A stretch of DNA of 35,062 bases from JAICLK01 sp963810525 (GTDB lineage Bacteria > Patescibacteriota > Saccharimonadia > Saccharimonadales > UBA4665), in NCBI GenBank assembly GCA_963810525.1, contig CAWENB010000005.1:1-35062 (forward strand), read 5' to 3'. A model generated the notes under the pieces. The model was not told the DNA's origin, ran no database searches, and saw only the letters and a list, made by a program, of their open reading frames with translations. The position numbers and the translations under genes were made by a program. Positions 8,320-16,346 of this stretch are shown piece after piece (the stretch's first letter is position 1; each line of letters starts with the position of its first letter).

Positions 8320-8657
8320 ACACTTACGTTCCAGATTATGCGGATATTGTGTGGGTAGTATTGGAATCAAGGGTGGGGCACGAGCAGTCAGGCAGGAGGC
8401 CGGCTATCGTCCTTTCAAATCGTAAATTCAGTGAGCACACTAGTCTAGCTGTTGTGTGTCCTATCACTTCTAATGCTAAGGGGTTGCCCTTTGAAGTAGA
8501 GCTCCAAGGTACATCAACAAAAGGGGCCATTTTACCGATACACGTTAAGAGTATTGACTGGAAGGCACGCAAAGTGAAGTTTATAGAAAAATCTACAAAA
8601 ATTGTTGCTGACATGGCTGCTGAGTCGGTTGGAGCAATGATAGGGCTTGGGGGCTAG
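8313..8657 (+). CDS. mazF: MazF/PemK-family mRNA interferase toxin
   Basis: A 114-residue CcdB/PemK-fold protein. It has DIVWVVLESRVGHEQSGRRPAIVLS near the N-terminus (residues 11-35), containing the GHEQxGRRPA active-site motif. VCPITSNAKGLPFEVEL and ILPIHVKSIDWKARKV follow, with a helical C-terminus AAESVGAMIG. The family cleaves mRNA at short sequence motifs. The start overlaps mazE. All expected motifs are present, so the toxin is probably active. A degraded second copy of its C-terminus lies at 9478-9582. Confidence 0.92.
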   Translation: MVDTYVPDYADIVWVVLESRVGHEQSGRRPAIVLSNRKFSEHTSLAVVCPITSNAKGLPFEVELQGTSTKGAILPIHVKSIDWKARKVKFIEKSTKIVADMAAESVGAMIGLGG

Positions 8658-8724
8658 AAGGCAACGATCACGTGGCCTAACGGACAATCAATTTGTTGCG
8701 TACAAGTGCTGATCCATTTTGAAG

Positions 8725-8730
8725 TATAAT
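8725..8730 (+). promoter_or_regulatory. -10 box (TATAAT) before the DUF4190-like gene
   Basis: A perfect TATAAT lies 7 nt upstream of the ATG at 8738. TTGCGT at 8696-8701 is too far away (23 nt) to be a good -35. Confidence 0.5.
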
Positions 8731-8737
8731 TGCGCTA

Positions 8738-9435
8738 ATGGCTCGTTCCATGAAACGAAAACTGCGCCTGGATATTGTCGGACTTATACTATCCGTACTG
8801 CTCCGCCCATTGGACTCGTTGTCTCCATAGTGGCGCTTCGCCGTTCAAAAACAATCCAACGATCAACAAAGGGAGTTGTAACGTACAGCCGAGGATTGGC
8901 GATCGCTGGCATCATTGTAGGCACTATCGGTACCATGTTACTCATCTACACCGTATATATACTTTACCTAGTGTCTGGTCTTGTTGATGATATACTCGGC
9001 CAAAGCGGTCCCAATCCGGCCGCGGCAGACCTAAAGCCGCTCTTGCAACGGCTGGACGCCCTGGGCGCCAAGCAGATTTGCTACGACAGTGATGACGGCC
9101 AGGGACTTAGCAGCAACGTCCCCTTATATTACGGATATTACAAAATTGCGGATTCACCCGGATTAGACAATGCGGTTCTGAACGCTGCAGCACAGTCCGG
9201 CTACCAGTTGCACGGGAGTAATAAGCCGAACACCGATGCGTTTCCGGATGGCAAGCTGGTGGAAGGAACCGTGACTGATCTTACGGGGCAAAAAAATAAT
9301 GAAAGCATGGATGTCTCAATCTACCGTGATACGCAAGTTCGTTTCGATTGTACGTCAGACCAGTCAATCGGGTGGGACGACTACCAAAGCACGAACGGCA
9401 GCGTGATCATAGCCGTGTCAGACAGACTGCAGTAG
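8738..9435 (+). CDS. DUF4190-like membrane protein (one frameshift)
   Basis: From ATG 8738 the protein begins MARSMKRKLRLDIVGLILSVL. At about 8800-8812 the frame shifts and continues PPIGLVVSIVALRRSK, then RGLAIAGIIVGTIGTMLLIYTVY. The two hydrophobic segments, with GLxxSIVAL and LAIAGIIVGxxGT, match the two-helix DUF4190 pattern of small bacterial membrane proteins. About 150 residues follow (DDILGQSGPN onward) with a single Cys-x-Tyr, no further helices and a probable extracytoplasmic location. The upstream part of the second frame is not the real N-terminus. The function is unknown. The gene separates mazEF from the mazF remnant. Confidence 0.7.
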
Positions 9436-9477
9436 CATTATTTTCGATTCGTTCCGTGGTCTTACGTCTATGTATAG

Positions 9478-9582
9478 CGTATAGGTGAAATGTATAGAAA
9501 ATCACCCATAATCGTCGCCGATAAAGCAGCTGAATCAGTTGGCGCTACGTTAGGCTCGAGCACTAAAAACTTGATTAGCTAG
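9478..9582 (+). pseudogene. mazF C-terminal remnant
   Basis: Translated in one frame, this stretch reads RIGEMYRKSPIIVADKAAES, then VGATLGSS. It aligns without gaps to the last 27 residues of the mazF at 8313 (RKVKFIEKSTKIVADMAAES, then VGAMIGLG). A stop directly precedes it and no N-terminal part is present. It is the tail of a lost second mazF, left by duplication or by decay of a related module. Confidence 0.75.
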
Positions 9583-10624
9583 CTTGCGTTCGCCTTAAAT
9601 GTGGCTTGCCGTCTTTGAAATTGTGATTTTTGCGCAAAATTTTTATTAAACGCCGGATGATTCCGGTAATGAACGCCAAATCTCTCAGTGCGTGTGATCG
9701 AATAATCGGTATAGGCAATAGAGTCGCAGGTCTGTATGATCATGCACATACTGGCGAGCGCATCTACATTCCGGGGCGTAATCCAAGTCGGGTCATACTC
9801 CCGAAGCAGCGACGTGCAATATGCTGCAAGTTCGCCATACGCTTTTCGTTCGCCTTTTACGAGGTAGCGTGTTGTCAGATCTTGGGCGCGACCCGTCATG
9901 CCAATAATTAATTTCCGGAGCGGCTCGTCCACGCCGATTGCCTCCATGAACCGGTCCGCCTCCGCCGCGTTGTAATCGTGCTGGTTCTCCTTATCTGCGT
10001 TACGAGCGGCTTCTCCTTTACCGATGTCATGGGTGAGCAAGCTAAGTTTCAAGATTGGCAGTAAACCGACGGGTATTTTATTTGCGAAATTGGTGTCTAG
10101 CGCCCGAAGCGTCGTTTCAGTATGCTCATCCAGCCGGTAACCTTCCATATTTCCGGCATCAGCTTCAAATATCTGCTTGTAGCCGGGTACTTGCTTCGCT
10201 GTCTCCATTATAGCTCTTGGTGATGCGTGCATATTGGCAGTCAGTAACTGTAAAACGAACAGGACTTGAACAATATTTCCGCTACTACAACTACGAACGG
10301 CCGCACCAGGCCATTGACAACCAAACACCAGCTCAGCTATATTTCGGGCTAACGAATCGACCATAACGAACGATTCGTACACCACTTTAACAATAACCGG
10401 AAAAGATCTTATTGAAACGGTTATGGTGTACAGGAATGGTCGACCACTTCAAGGTCCATGCTACTGAGAGGCTTGAATAAGCCGATACTTGCAAGATACT
10501 CCGCGGCGTCATGCTTCTCGGCGCTGTTATCGTGCGGCTCAAATTCTCTTCGCGTGACATTAGTGGGCGGTACTCCGTGTTCGAATGCGAGCGCTCTATC
10601 TTCTTGTCCCATTGGTGGCAGCAT
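9579..10624 (-). CDS. HD-domain phosphohydrolase-like protein (one frameshift)
   Basis: The main frame (9579-10385) contains LKLSLLTHDIGKGEAAR with the HD dyad, an N-terminal helical part (MVDSLARNIAELV) and further His/Asp residues (NQHDYNAAEADRFME). The family hydrolyses phosphate esters of nucleotides or related compounds with divalent metals. The preceding 67 codons (10421-10624) end LEVVDHSCTP. Reading on in the main frame gives TITVSIRSFPVIVKVVYESF before the nominal start, so the two are one gene of about 345 residues broken by an indel near 10415-10425. The start at 10624 is supported by a CATACT box 7 nt upstream. Substrate and pathway are unknown. Confidence 0.7.
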
Positions 10625-10631
10625 TTTATGT

Positions 10632-10637
10632 AGTATG
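10632..10637 (-). promoter_or_regulatory. -10 box (CATACT) for the HD gene
   Basis: On the minus strand CATACT is followed after 7 nt by the ATG at 10624. This is the same spacing as at the other candidate leaderless genes. Confidence 0.4.
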
Positions 10638-10711
10638 GTTGCTAATGGTTGATTACCGCTAACTTTATCATATCGTAAGCGTAGATGAATGCAGGTACCT
10701 TTACGTTTGAG

Positions 10712-10906
10712 TCAGCTATAAAAGTTAACGTCGAGCTCTGAAATAATTGTCTCAGCCTGTTTGTCCGGCAAGCTGTAAATTGCCAGGGAAGTCTGGTAGT
10801 CGCCGAACTATATCTAAAATGCTTCGTTTAGTGCGTTATTTATTTGGAGTGTCATATCCGTTACATGGATTAGAGCTCCATTGCCCAAACTAAGTAGCCT
10901 TGGCAT
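10712..10906 (-). pseudogene. Possible small degraded gene
   Basis: A 65-codon frame starts MPRLLSLGNGALIHVTDM and ends LPDKQAETIISELDVNFYS. Two TAG codons lie in the middle (after NALNEAF). Composition on both sides is protein-like, but I recognise no family. This is the only coding-like signal in 10638-11009; the rest of that stretch shows nothing. Confidence 0.3.
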
Positions 10907-11009
10907 ATGGTTTACCGCCCGAAAGCTATTCTAATCCTTGATGTATAGTTGTTAGAAGAGCAATAGTATTGTGGCACGCTCCTGGTATTATGGCTTAAAA
11001 CAATCCCCG

Positions 11010-12305
11010 GTAGACAGCCGCATTAAATCACCCTGTTAATCCTCCCAGCAATTTCTCCAGGTAGTCGGTGCTCCAGCCTGCTTTTAGCCGACTGGCCTTA
11101 ACACCAACCTTTCTGGTCGTATCACTGCGGATAAGGTTTAAGGCAATATGCCTGAGGACTGCCATGTTGGCCGGGGCATGGTCAGTTCGTATGCGACTGT
11201 CATCTTCTCGGAAAGCCATATCAATGGTCCAGTGCAAATTGTTCTCGACGCCCCAGTGAGCTCGCACGGCTTGTTGCATACGTTCGGCACTCGGGTTTTT
11301 TAGGCTGCAAATGTAGTAACGACTCTCATTGCTTTTATGTGTCTCACCGCCGTTGGTTACCGTCCGCTCGGCGGTGACCTTCACAATAGTATTGAGACTC
11401 ATCCAGTTGTTTTTATGTTTGAGCCGTTCCGTGACAACCTTTCCAGTGATCACCTCGCAGGTACGCTTTTCTATCCGGCCGTGGCCTTTGTTCTCACTGA
11501 TGTTGGTATCACGCTCAATCGACTCGTCATTGAACAGAGCCTTTATGCTCAGGTATAACCCTTTCTGGTTGCCCTTGACGGCCAGTAGGTAATCGCCTTT
11601 ACGGGCAATGATGTCAGCGACAATATCGCTCTGGCAGCCCATAGCGTCAGTCGTAATGAGGCAGCCTTTAATATCCAGTAGCTTGAGTAGTTCCGGTATG
11701 GCTGTTATCTCGTTCGACTTTTGGTCAGTAGCCACTTGTCCGAGAGAAACACCGTTTTCACTGGCGAAGGCACTGACCAGATGGAGGGCTCTCGTAAAAC
11801 CATCCTTCGTTTTACCGCCAGTCCTTCGGTTTGTCTTACCGTCTATGGCAATAACGGAACCTTTCGTGAGAATTGTGACCGATTGCACCCAGGCCGAGAA
11901 AGAAGACTGGAACTGTTTCGGATCAATGAGCGAGAAGACTCTACCGAACGTATCGTGAGATGGTATGCCATTAGGCAATTCCAAAAAGGTGTTAAACCAG
12001 GACTGCTTTTCTTTGCCAAAGTCTTCAATGTCCACCCACGTGTCAGCTCCGGCAATCACCGCGCAAATGGCTACCATAATGATGTCGATGAGCTTGTGGG
12101 CTTTCTGACGGTCAATCCTGGGGTCGGTAATAGTGATGAAGTGATGGGCCATCGGTGGCGGTATGTATTTTGTCATAGTCTGCTATTCCTGTTTGTTTTT
12201 TATGAGCATCTCTCTAGCATAAACCAAAAATACTGCCGAACCTGCGGCAGTATTTCATATAAGTTGGTGTTTAGCTAACAGGTTAGTTTAATGCGATTGC
12301 CCTGA
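11010..12305 (-). mobile_element. ISAs1-family insertion sequence
   Basis: An element of about 1.3 kb that carries one ISAs1 transposase. The right end (12276-12304) read inward is CAGGGCAATCGCATTAAA, typical of ISAs1 tips. The left end (about 11010-11040) shares CGCATTAAA and CCTGTTA, but its outer 8-10 bases have diverged (GTAGACAG). CCCCG occurs on both outer sides (11005-11009 and 12306-12310) and may be a short target duplication, although the family usually makes 8 bp or more. The exact left end is uncertain. The element ends 220 nt upstream of the F1-like ATPase operon. Confidence 0.8.
11028..12176 (-). CDS. ISAs1-family DDE transposase
   Basis: A 382-residue intact transposase that excises and inserts the surrounding element. 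The N-terminal domain has FGKEKQSWFNTFLELPNGIP and HDTFGRVFSLID, standard for ISAs1/H-repeat proteins. The catalytic DDE core shows IAIDGKTNRRT (first Asp), ITTDAMGCQ (second Asp) and HWGVENNLHWTIDMAFREDD (Glu in ENNLHW). The C-terminus is ALNLIRSD followed by a basic tail. Both length and motifs match active family members. The stop overlaps the left terminal repeat. Confidence 0.95.
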   Translation of the reverse strand: MTKYIPPPMAHHFITITDPRIDRQKAHKLIDIIMVAICAVIAGADTWVDIEDFGKEKQSWFNTFLELPNGIPSHDTFGRVFSLIDPKQFQSSFSAWVQSVTILTKGSVIAIDGKTNRRTGGKTKDGFTRALHLVSAFASENGVSLGQVATDQKSNEITAIPELLKLLDIKGCLITTDAMGCQSDIVADIIARKGDYLLAVKGNQKGLYLSIKALFNDESIERDTNISENKGHGRIEKRTCEVITGKVVTERLKHKNNWMSLNTIVKVTAERTVTNGGETHKSNESRYYICSLKNPSAERMQQAVRAHWGVENNLHWTIDMAFREDDSRIRTDHAPANMAVLRHIALNLIRSDTTRKVGVKASRLKAGWSTDYLEKLLGGLTG

Positions 12306-12438
12306 CCCCGATTGTGTGTCTTTGGAACCGTCTAACCAGCCAGCCCGGTGTTGTCACGTTTTCCGCATGCAGGCAATGGCAAGCTGGCCGGCCGGAGCAC
12401 TTGAATGCGCGTGTCCAGGATATTTCGGTTGAGTGAGA

Positions 12439-12467
12439 TGGTCAATAGGTCGGGTATGGGGTATAGT
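12439..12467 (+). promoter_or_regulatory. Candidate promoter of the F1-like ATPase operon
   Basis: TGGTCA (12439-12444), a 17-nt spacer and TATAGT (12462-12467) lie 58 nt before the first gene. A weaker AATACT at 12501 is an alternative. The 12306-12525 interval otherwise holds a GGCCGGCC palindrome (about 12390) and no gene. Because ISAs1 ends at 12305, the original upstream regulatory region may have been displaced. Confidence 0.35.
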
Positions 12468-12525
12468 TAATGCTTAGATAAACACGAGCATTCAGGTTTC
12501 AATACTCTAGAGAGCAAAAACAGAC

Positions 12526-13443
12526 ATGAAAATTGCCCGGATTACCCTGCACACAGCGTTTTGTTTGTTGCTTTTAATGGCGCTCACTGGCACGGCCGGT
12601 GCGGCGGCCGGCAAAAGTAATAAGTCTAGCTCAAATAGTAGCAGCTCCAGCAGTTCGGACAGTTCAAGCGGTCAGTCGACGAATGCTACAGGGGTGCAAA
12701 CCTATACTGCCGCCTCGACGCTGCAGATCGGCACCATCGTGCAGTTGACAAGCGGCAAAACTTCGAACAGCGTATCGCCGTCGACGTTCGCCAACATGCA
12801 GAACATGTACGGCGTTGTGATTGATCCCAATGCGCTGCCGATAACCGTATCGAGCAATTTGCCGAATCAGACGTACGTGGCCAACAGCGGCCGCTATGAC
12901 GTGCTGGTGGATACCGAGGGAGGTCCGATAAAAGAGGGCGATTATGTCACGATGTCCAATGTGGACGGCGTGGCGATGGAGGCCGGTACATACGACCAGC
13001 AGCATATGGTGTTCGGCCGGGCGGCCGCCAATTTCGACGGCAAATCAAATGTCATCGACACGACGACATTGAAAACATCGACCGGCAACACCTACCAGAC
13101 GGTGCAGATCGGATTAATTCCGGTCGCGATCAGCATTGCCCGGAACCCGAACCAGAAAAGTACCAAAGTGAATCTGCCGCCGTTCTTTCAGCAGCTCGGC
13201 CAGGCGGTCGCCCAGAAGCCTATCGGCCCGGGCAAAATCTACATGAGCCTGATCATCACCGGTGCCTGTATCATCGTGGCGCTCGTTACCCTGTACGCCG
13301 GTATTAGAAACGCCGTCATCGCCATCGGCCGTAACCCGTTAAGCAAAAAGTCGATCTTCCGGGGACTGCTCGAAATCATCCTGACAAGTTTTCTGATTTT
13401 AATTATTGGTTTATTTGCGGTATATTTACTACTGAAGTTATAA
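12526..13443 (+). CDS. Secreted-domain fusion to an F-ATPase subunit c-like hairpin
   Basis: 305 residues in four parts. (1) Signal peptide, residues 1-27, probably cut near GTAGA|AAG. (2) Ser/Asn-rich linker, about 30-55. (3) A beta-rich domain, about 60-200, with GRYDVLVDTEGGPIKEGDYV and VFGRAAANFDG. (4) A two-helix hairpin, 236-305, whose turn reads IAIGRNPLSKK. In subunit c the turn is R-Q/N-P and faces the cytoplasm to contact gamma/epsilon; R269-N270-P271 matches it, and the signal peptide gives the same N-out/C-out topology. An ungapped alignment to E. coli c puts F289 where D61 binds the ion; the only nearby acid is E283. The Gly-rich packing motif of helix 1 is also weak. It is the first gene of the F1-like operon. 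The role of the outer domain is unknown. Confidence 0.75.
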   Translation: MKIARITLHTAFCLLLLMALTGTAGAAAGKSNKSSSNSSSSSSSDSSSGQSTNATGVQTYTAASTLQIGTIVQLTSGKTSNSVSPSTFANMQNMYGVVIDPNALPITVSSNLPNQTYVANSGRYDVLVDTEGGPIKEGDYVTMSNVDGVAMEAGTYDQQHMVFGRAAANFDGKSNVIDTTTLKTSTGNTYQTVQIGLIPVAISIARNPNQKSTKVNLPPFFQQLGQAVAQKPIGPGKIYMSLIITGACIIVALVTLYAGIRNAVIAIGRNPLSKKSIFRGLLEIILTSFLILIIGLFAVYLLLKL

Positions 13444-13468
13444 ACATGAACGGGATGGGCGTATCATT

Positions 13469-14119
13469 ATGACAATCTGGTGGCTCGCTTTTATTGTCGG
13501 TAGCCTGGTGGCGGTACTCTTTGGATTTCTCTGGGTCGGCATCAAGCTCAACAGCCTGCAGGGCGGAGCGGCAGGCAAAGGCAAAAAGAAGGGCCCGCAA
13601 TCGCCCGGTGACCTCGATAAAGCCTATTCGGATATCGCCGAAGAGGATGTCAACCACTTATTCAACAAGGAGTTTCGCGAGGAGCTTCGGAACCGCGGAC
13701 GGTTACGGTTCGAACGGGTCGTCGACGAAAACGCCATGTTCTTAAAGCAGGACATGGATTTAACTATCTCGCAGCTGAACGACTACTTAAAACACGAGAT
13801 ATCCGCGAAATTGAACGACGAGTTCGCCGTGTATAGCAAAGCGATGAAAGAAGCCCAGGAGTTGACACTTGGTTCGCTCCAGAAAACCGCCGAAGAACTG
13901 ACCGAGCAGCGCCAGCAGATGCTTGACGCTATGCGCAAGGGCGTCACTGCCCGGGAAGCCGGCATGCTGAAAGCGTTTGAAAATAATATGGCCGAGATCG
14001 TGGAGCACTATGTGCTGCAGTCGCTCGGCAGCCAGTTTGACATGCGGGCTCAGCTCCCGTACATCATGAAGGAGATGGAGACCCACAAGAAGGAAATGAT
14101 GGAGGATATGCTGACGTGA
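13469..14119 (+). CDS. Subunit b-like stalk protein
   Basis: A 216-residue protein with one N-terminal membrane helix (WWLAFIVGSLVAVLFGFLWVG, residues 4-24). A Gly/Lys linker and a long charged, helical, coiled-coil-prone region follow (FREELRNRGRLRFERVVDEN, later TAEELTEQRQQMLDAM). This is the architecture of the F-ATPase peripheral stalk subunit b, although sequence identity to canonical b is not obvious. Its position between the c-like and delta genes is also the canonical atpF position. It would anchor the F1-like head to the membrane. With no subunit a gene beside it, its membrane partner is unknown. The stop overlaps the next GTG (GTGA). Confidence 0.7.
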   Translation: MTIWWLAFIVGSLVAVLFGFLWVGIKLNSLQGGAAGKGKKKGPQSPGDLDKAYSDIAEEDVNHLFNKEFREELRNRGRLRFERVVDENAMFLKQDMDLTISQLNDYLKHEISAKLNDEFAVYSKAMKEAQELTLGSLQKTAEELTEQRQQMLDAMRKGVTAREAGMLKAFENNMAEIVEHYVLQSLGSQFDMRAQLPYIMKEMETHKKEMMEDMLT

Positions 14120-14640
14120 CCCAGGCTCAGCCTCAGGCCGCCGCACCGTATGTGCTGCCATCGGCTTTGATCGGGCAGAGCGATCTGTCGAAGCTGCTGC
14201 GCGAACTGGAAGAAATCGACAATAACCTGGAGTCGCAGAAAGCCCGGAAATTAGGTTCCGCCGGCCATTACAAGTTGCCGTCGATGAGCCACAATCTCAG
14301 CGAATTTTTGGAATCGAATAAGATTGATCTGACAAACGACCATGTCCGCATGGAGCTGAAAGTAAAACTTCGGAAGGTCAAGGATCACGCGCCGGTCTTG
14401 CATATGACCTTCGCCACCGAAGTCGACCGGGAATCGCTGGAGTATATCGTATCCTGGACCCGCAAAGAACTGCACCCGCAGACGCTCATTACCGTGGGCC
14501 TGCAGCCCTCCCTCATTGCCGGCGTGTACGTCCGCACACCGAATCATGTGCATGACTACAGCGTCCGGGCCACCATGAAAGATTCCCGCAATCTTATAGT
14601 TCAGTCGCTGGACGAGCTGACACGGAGCGCTGGAGTATGA
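14116..14640 (+). CDS. F1-like ATPase subunit delta
   Basis: A 174-residue protein starting at a GTG inside the b stop. The C-terminal ~60 residues (PQTLITVGLQPSLIAGVYVR, then NHVHDYSVRATM) match the conserved delta/OSCP end, where canonical proteins read DPxLIGGxxVRxGxxxxDxSVRxxL. The N-terminal part (LLRELEEIDNNLESQKARK and after) is helical and poorly conserved, so the usual six-helix domain cannot be confirmed. Delta links the top of the alpha/beta hexamer to b. Overlaps with b (4 nt) and alpha (ATGA) imply translational coupling. Confidence 0.78.
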   Translation: MTQAQPQAAAPYVLPSALIGQSDLSKLLRELEEIDNNLESQKARKLGSAGHYKLPSMSHNLSEFLESNKIDLTNDHVRMELKVKLRKVKDHAPVLHMTFATEVDRESLEYIVSWTRKELHPQTLITVGLQPSLIAGVYVRTPNHVHDYSVRATMKDSRNLIVQSLDELTRSAGV

Positions 14641-16346
14641 AGCCGGCCCAAGACAAGCTCTTCGAAGACTTGGTCAACCGGGGCAATCCCGTCGGTGAGA
14701 TTATTGGCATCGATTCGTTCCTGGTGAAAGTCCGCGGGCTGCAGCCGACCAACGTCCATGCTCTGATCCGTTTCGAAGATGGCAGCCGGGGGTACGTGCA
14801 CCACGTCTACGAGGATTATGTAATCGTTATGAAACTCGGCGTAACCCAGCTGCGCGTCGGTATGGTATGCGTCATCCAGCACGACCAGCTGCTGACCAAG
14901 GTCGGCAAGAACTTTATCGGGCGGGTAATTAACATTTTCGGTGACCCGATTGACGGCAAAGGACCCATCCAGCCGGACGGCACGTGGGACGTCTTCCACA
15001 ACGCACCGATGCTCTATGAGCGCCAGTTGCTTGATACCCAGCTGGAAACCGGCATCACGGTGCTTGATATCATGTTCTCGCTCGTGCGGGGTCAGCGTAT
15101 GGCGGTACTTGGCGACGGCAAGGTCGGTAAGACGGCTATGACGACGCAGATTGCTATCAACCAGAAAAATACGGATATTACCGTTATTTATGTGCTTATT
15201 GCCAAGCGGCAGCGCGACGTGGCCCAGCTGGTTGACCGTCTGGAAAAGAACGGTGCACTTAATAAGGCTATTATTATCGTGTCGAACATGTTCGAGTCGC
15301 TGGTGGTTACGTATCTCACGCCATACATTGGCGCGGCGCACGGCGAGTACTTCTGGCAGCAATGCGGCATGGATACGCTGGTTATTTACGATGATCTTAC
15401 CAGCCACGCCCAGGCCTACCGTGAAATTTCTCTTATCGCCGGCGTCAGCCCGGGACGCGACAGCTACCCCGGCGACATGTTCTATACGCACTCCTCGCTC
15501 GTCGAACGGGCTGGTCGGTTGGATAGCAATCACGCGACACAGACCATTCTGCCCATCGTCTACGCGCCGGCCGGAGACATTACCGCTTACTTACCGACAA
15601 ACGTTATGTCTATGACTGACGGCCAGTGGATTCTCGATATGGCTGTCTTTAAAGACACCATGCGCCCGGCCATCAGTACCGGACTTTCCGTGACCCGTGT
15701 CGGCGGTGTCGGACAGAATAAACGGCAAAAGAGTCTCGCCGCGGCTCTGAATAAGACGCTCGCCGGGTATCGGCAGGCCGAAGAGTACGCTCACTTCGGT
15801 ACCGAACTGTCTCCCGAAGCGCAGCGAGACTACGACACCGGTAAAGCTTTGTTCCAGCTCATGAACCAGGCCATCGGCGAGGGGTATTCGCTCATGGATC
15901 AGCAGTTCCTGCTTGATTTGATATTGAATGCTAAGTCGGGCGAAAAAATCGACATAGCGAAAATGAAGCAGCTCGTGAAGGAGTATTCGTCGAAAGTCGT
16001 TGATGAAAAGGATAACAGCAACTACGATACGCTTCGGGACGACCTGAAATCCAAGGTGCTTATTGTCTCTGATGCTGCGAAAGCCGCGCCGGCAACCGGC
16101 AATGATGCTGCCACTTCCGGTCCTACGCCTGCAACCGACGCCAAGCCTGCCGAAGCAGAGGCGCCGAAAGGAGACGGCAAGGAAGCGTCGACTGCCCCGG
16201 AAGTAAAAGACGGCAAGGAAGAAAAAAGCGGCGATAAGGATTCGGACGGCAAGGCTGAGGATAAGGATAAAGAAGACAAGAAGGACAAGAAAGACCACGA
16301 TAAGGACGAAGACAAAGACAAAGAGAAAGATGAGGAGAAGAAATGA
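14637..16346 (+). CDS. F1-like ATPase subunit alpha with a charged C-terminal tail
   Basis: A 569-residue non-catalytic nucleotide-binding subunit. The beta-barrel domain is followed by INIFGDPIDGKGPIQ and the P-loop GDGKVGKT (about residues 159-166). GDITAYLPTNVMSMTDGQ is the conserved alpha segment, and SVTRVGG (Arg about 354) supplies the arginine finger to beta. The N-terminus is about ten residues shorter than in typical alpha, the region that binds delta. From about residue 477 a tail of about 90 residues is added. It is first Ala/Pro-rich, then almost only Lys, Asp and Glu, and canonical alpha does not have it. The tail would project from the top of the hexamer near delta/b or from the bottom rim. 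The reading frame is intact. Confidence 0.88.
   Translation: MKPAQDKLFEDLVNRGNPVGEIIGIDSFLVKVRGLQPTNVHALIRFEDGSRGYVHHVYEDYVIVMKLGVTQLRVGMVCVIQHDQLLTKVGKNFIGRVINIFGDPIDGKGPIQPDGTWDVFHNAPMLYERQLLDTQLETGITVLDIMFSLVRGQRMAVLGDGKVGKTAMTTQIAINQKNTDITVIYVLIAKRQRDVAQLVDRLEKNGALNKAIIIVSNMFESLVVTYLTPYIGAAHGEYFWQQCGMDTLVIYDDLTSHAQAYREISLIAGVSPGRDSYPGDMFYTHSSLVERAGRLDSNHATQTILPIVYAPAGDITAYLPTNVMSMTDGQWILDMAVFKDTMRPAISTGLSVTRVGGVGQNKRQKSLAAALNKTLAGYRQAEEYAHFGTELSPEAQRDYDTGKALFQLMNQAIGEGYSLMDQQFLLDLILNAKSGEKIDIAKMKQLVKEYSSKVVDEKDNSNYDTLRDDLKSKVLIVSDAAKAAPATGNDAATSGPTPATDAKPAEAEAPKGDGKEASTAPEVKDGKEEKSGDKDSDGKAEDKDKEDKKDKKDHDKDEDKDKEKDEEKK

Noticed and set aside
12380..12410. GGCCGGCC palindrome as a terminator or origin element
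   Set aside because: It is not followed by a T-run and no DnaA-box-like or iteron repeats lie nearby, so there is no basis for a call.
14601..15533. Long minus-strand ORFs opposite alpha and beta (for example 310 codons)
   Set aside because: They are shadows of GC-rich third positions in the plus-strand ATPase genes, with His/Arg/Val-rich nonsense composition and no motifs or start signals.
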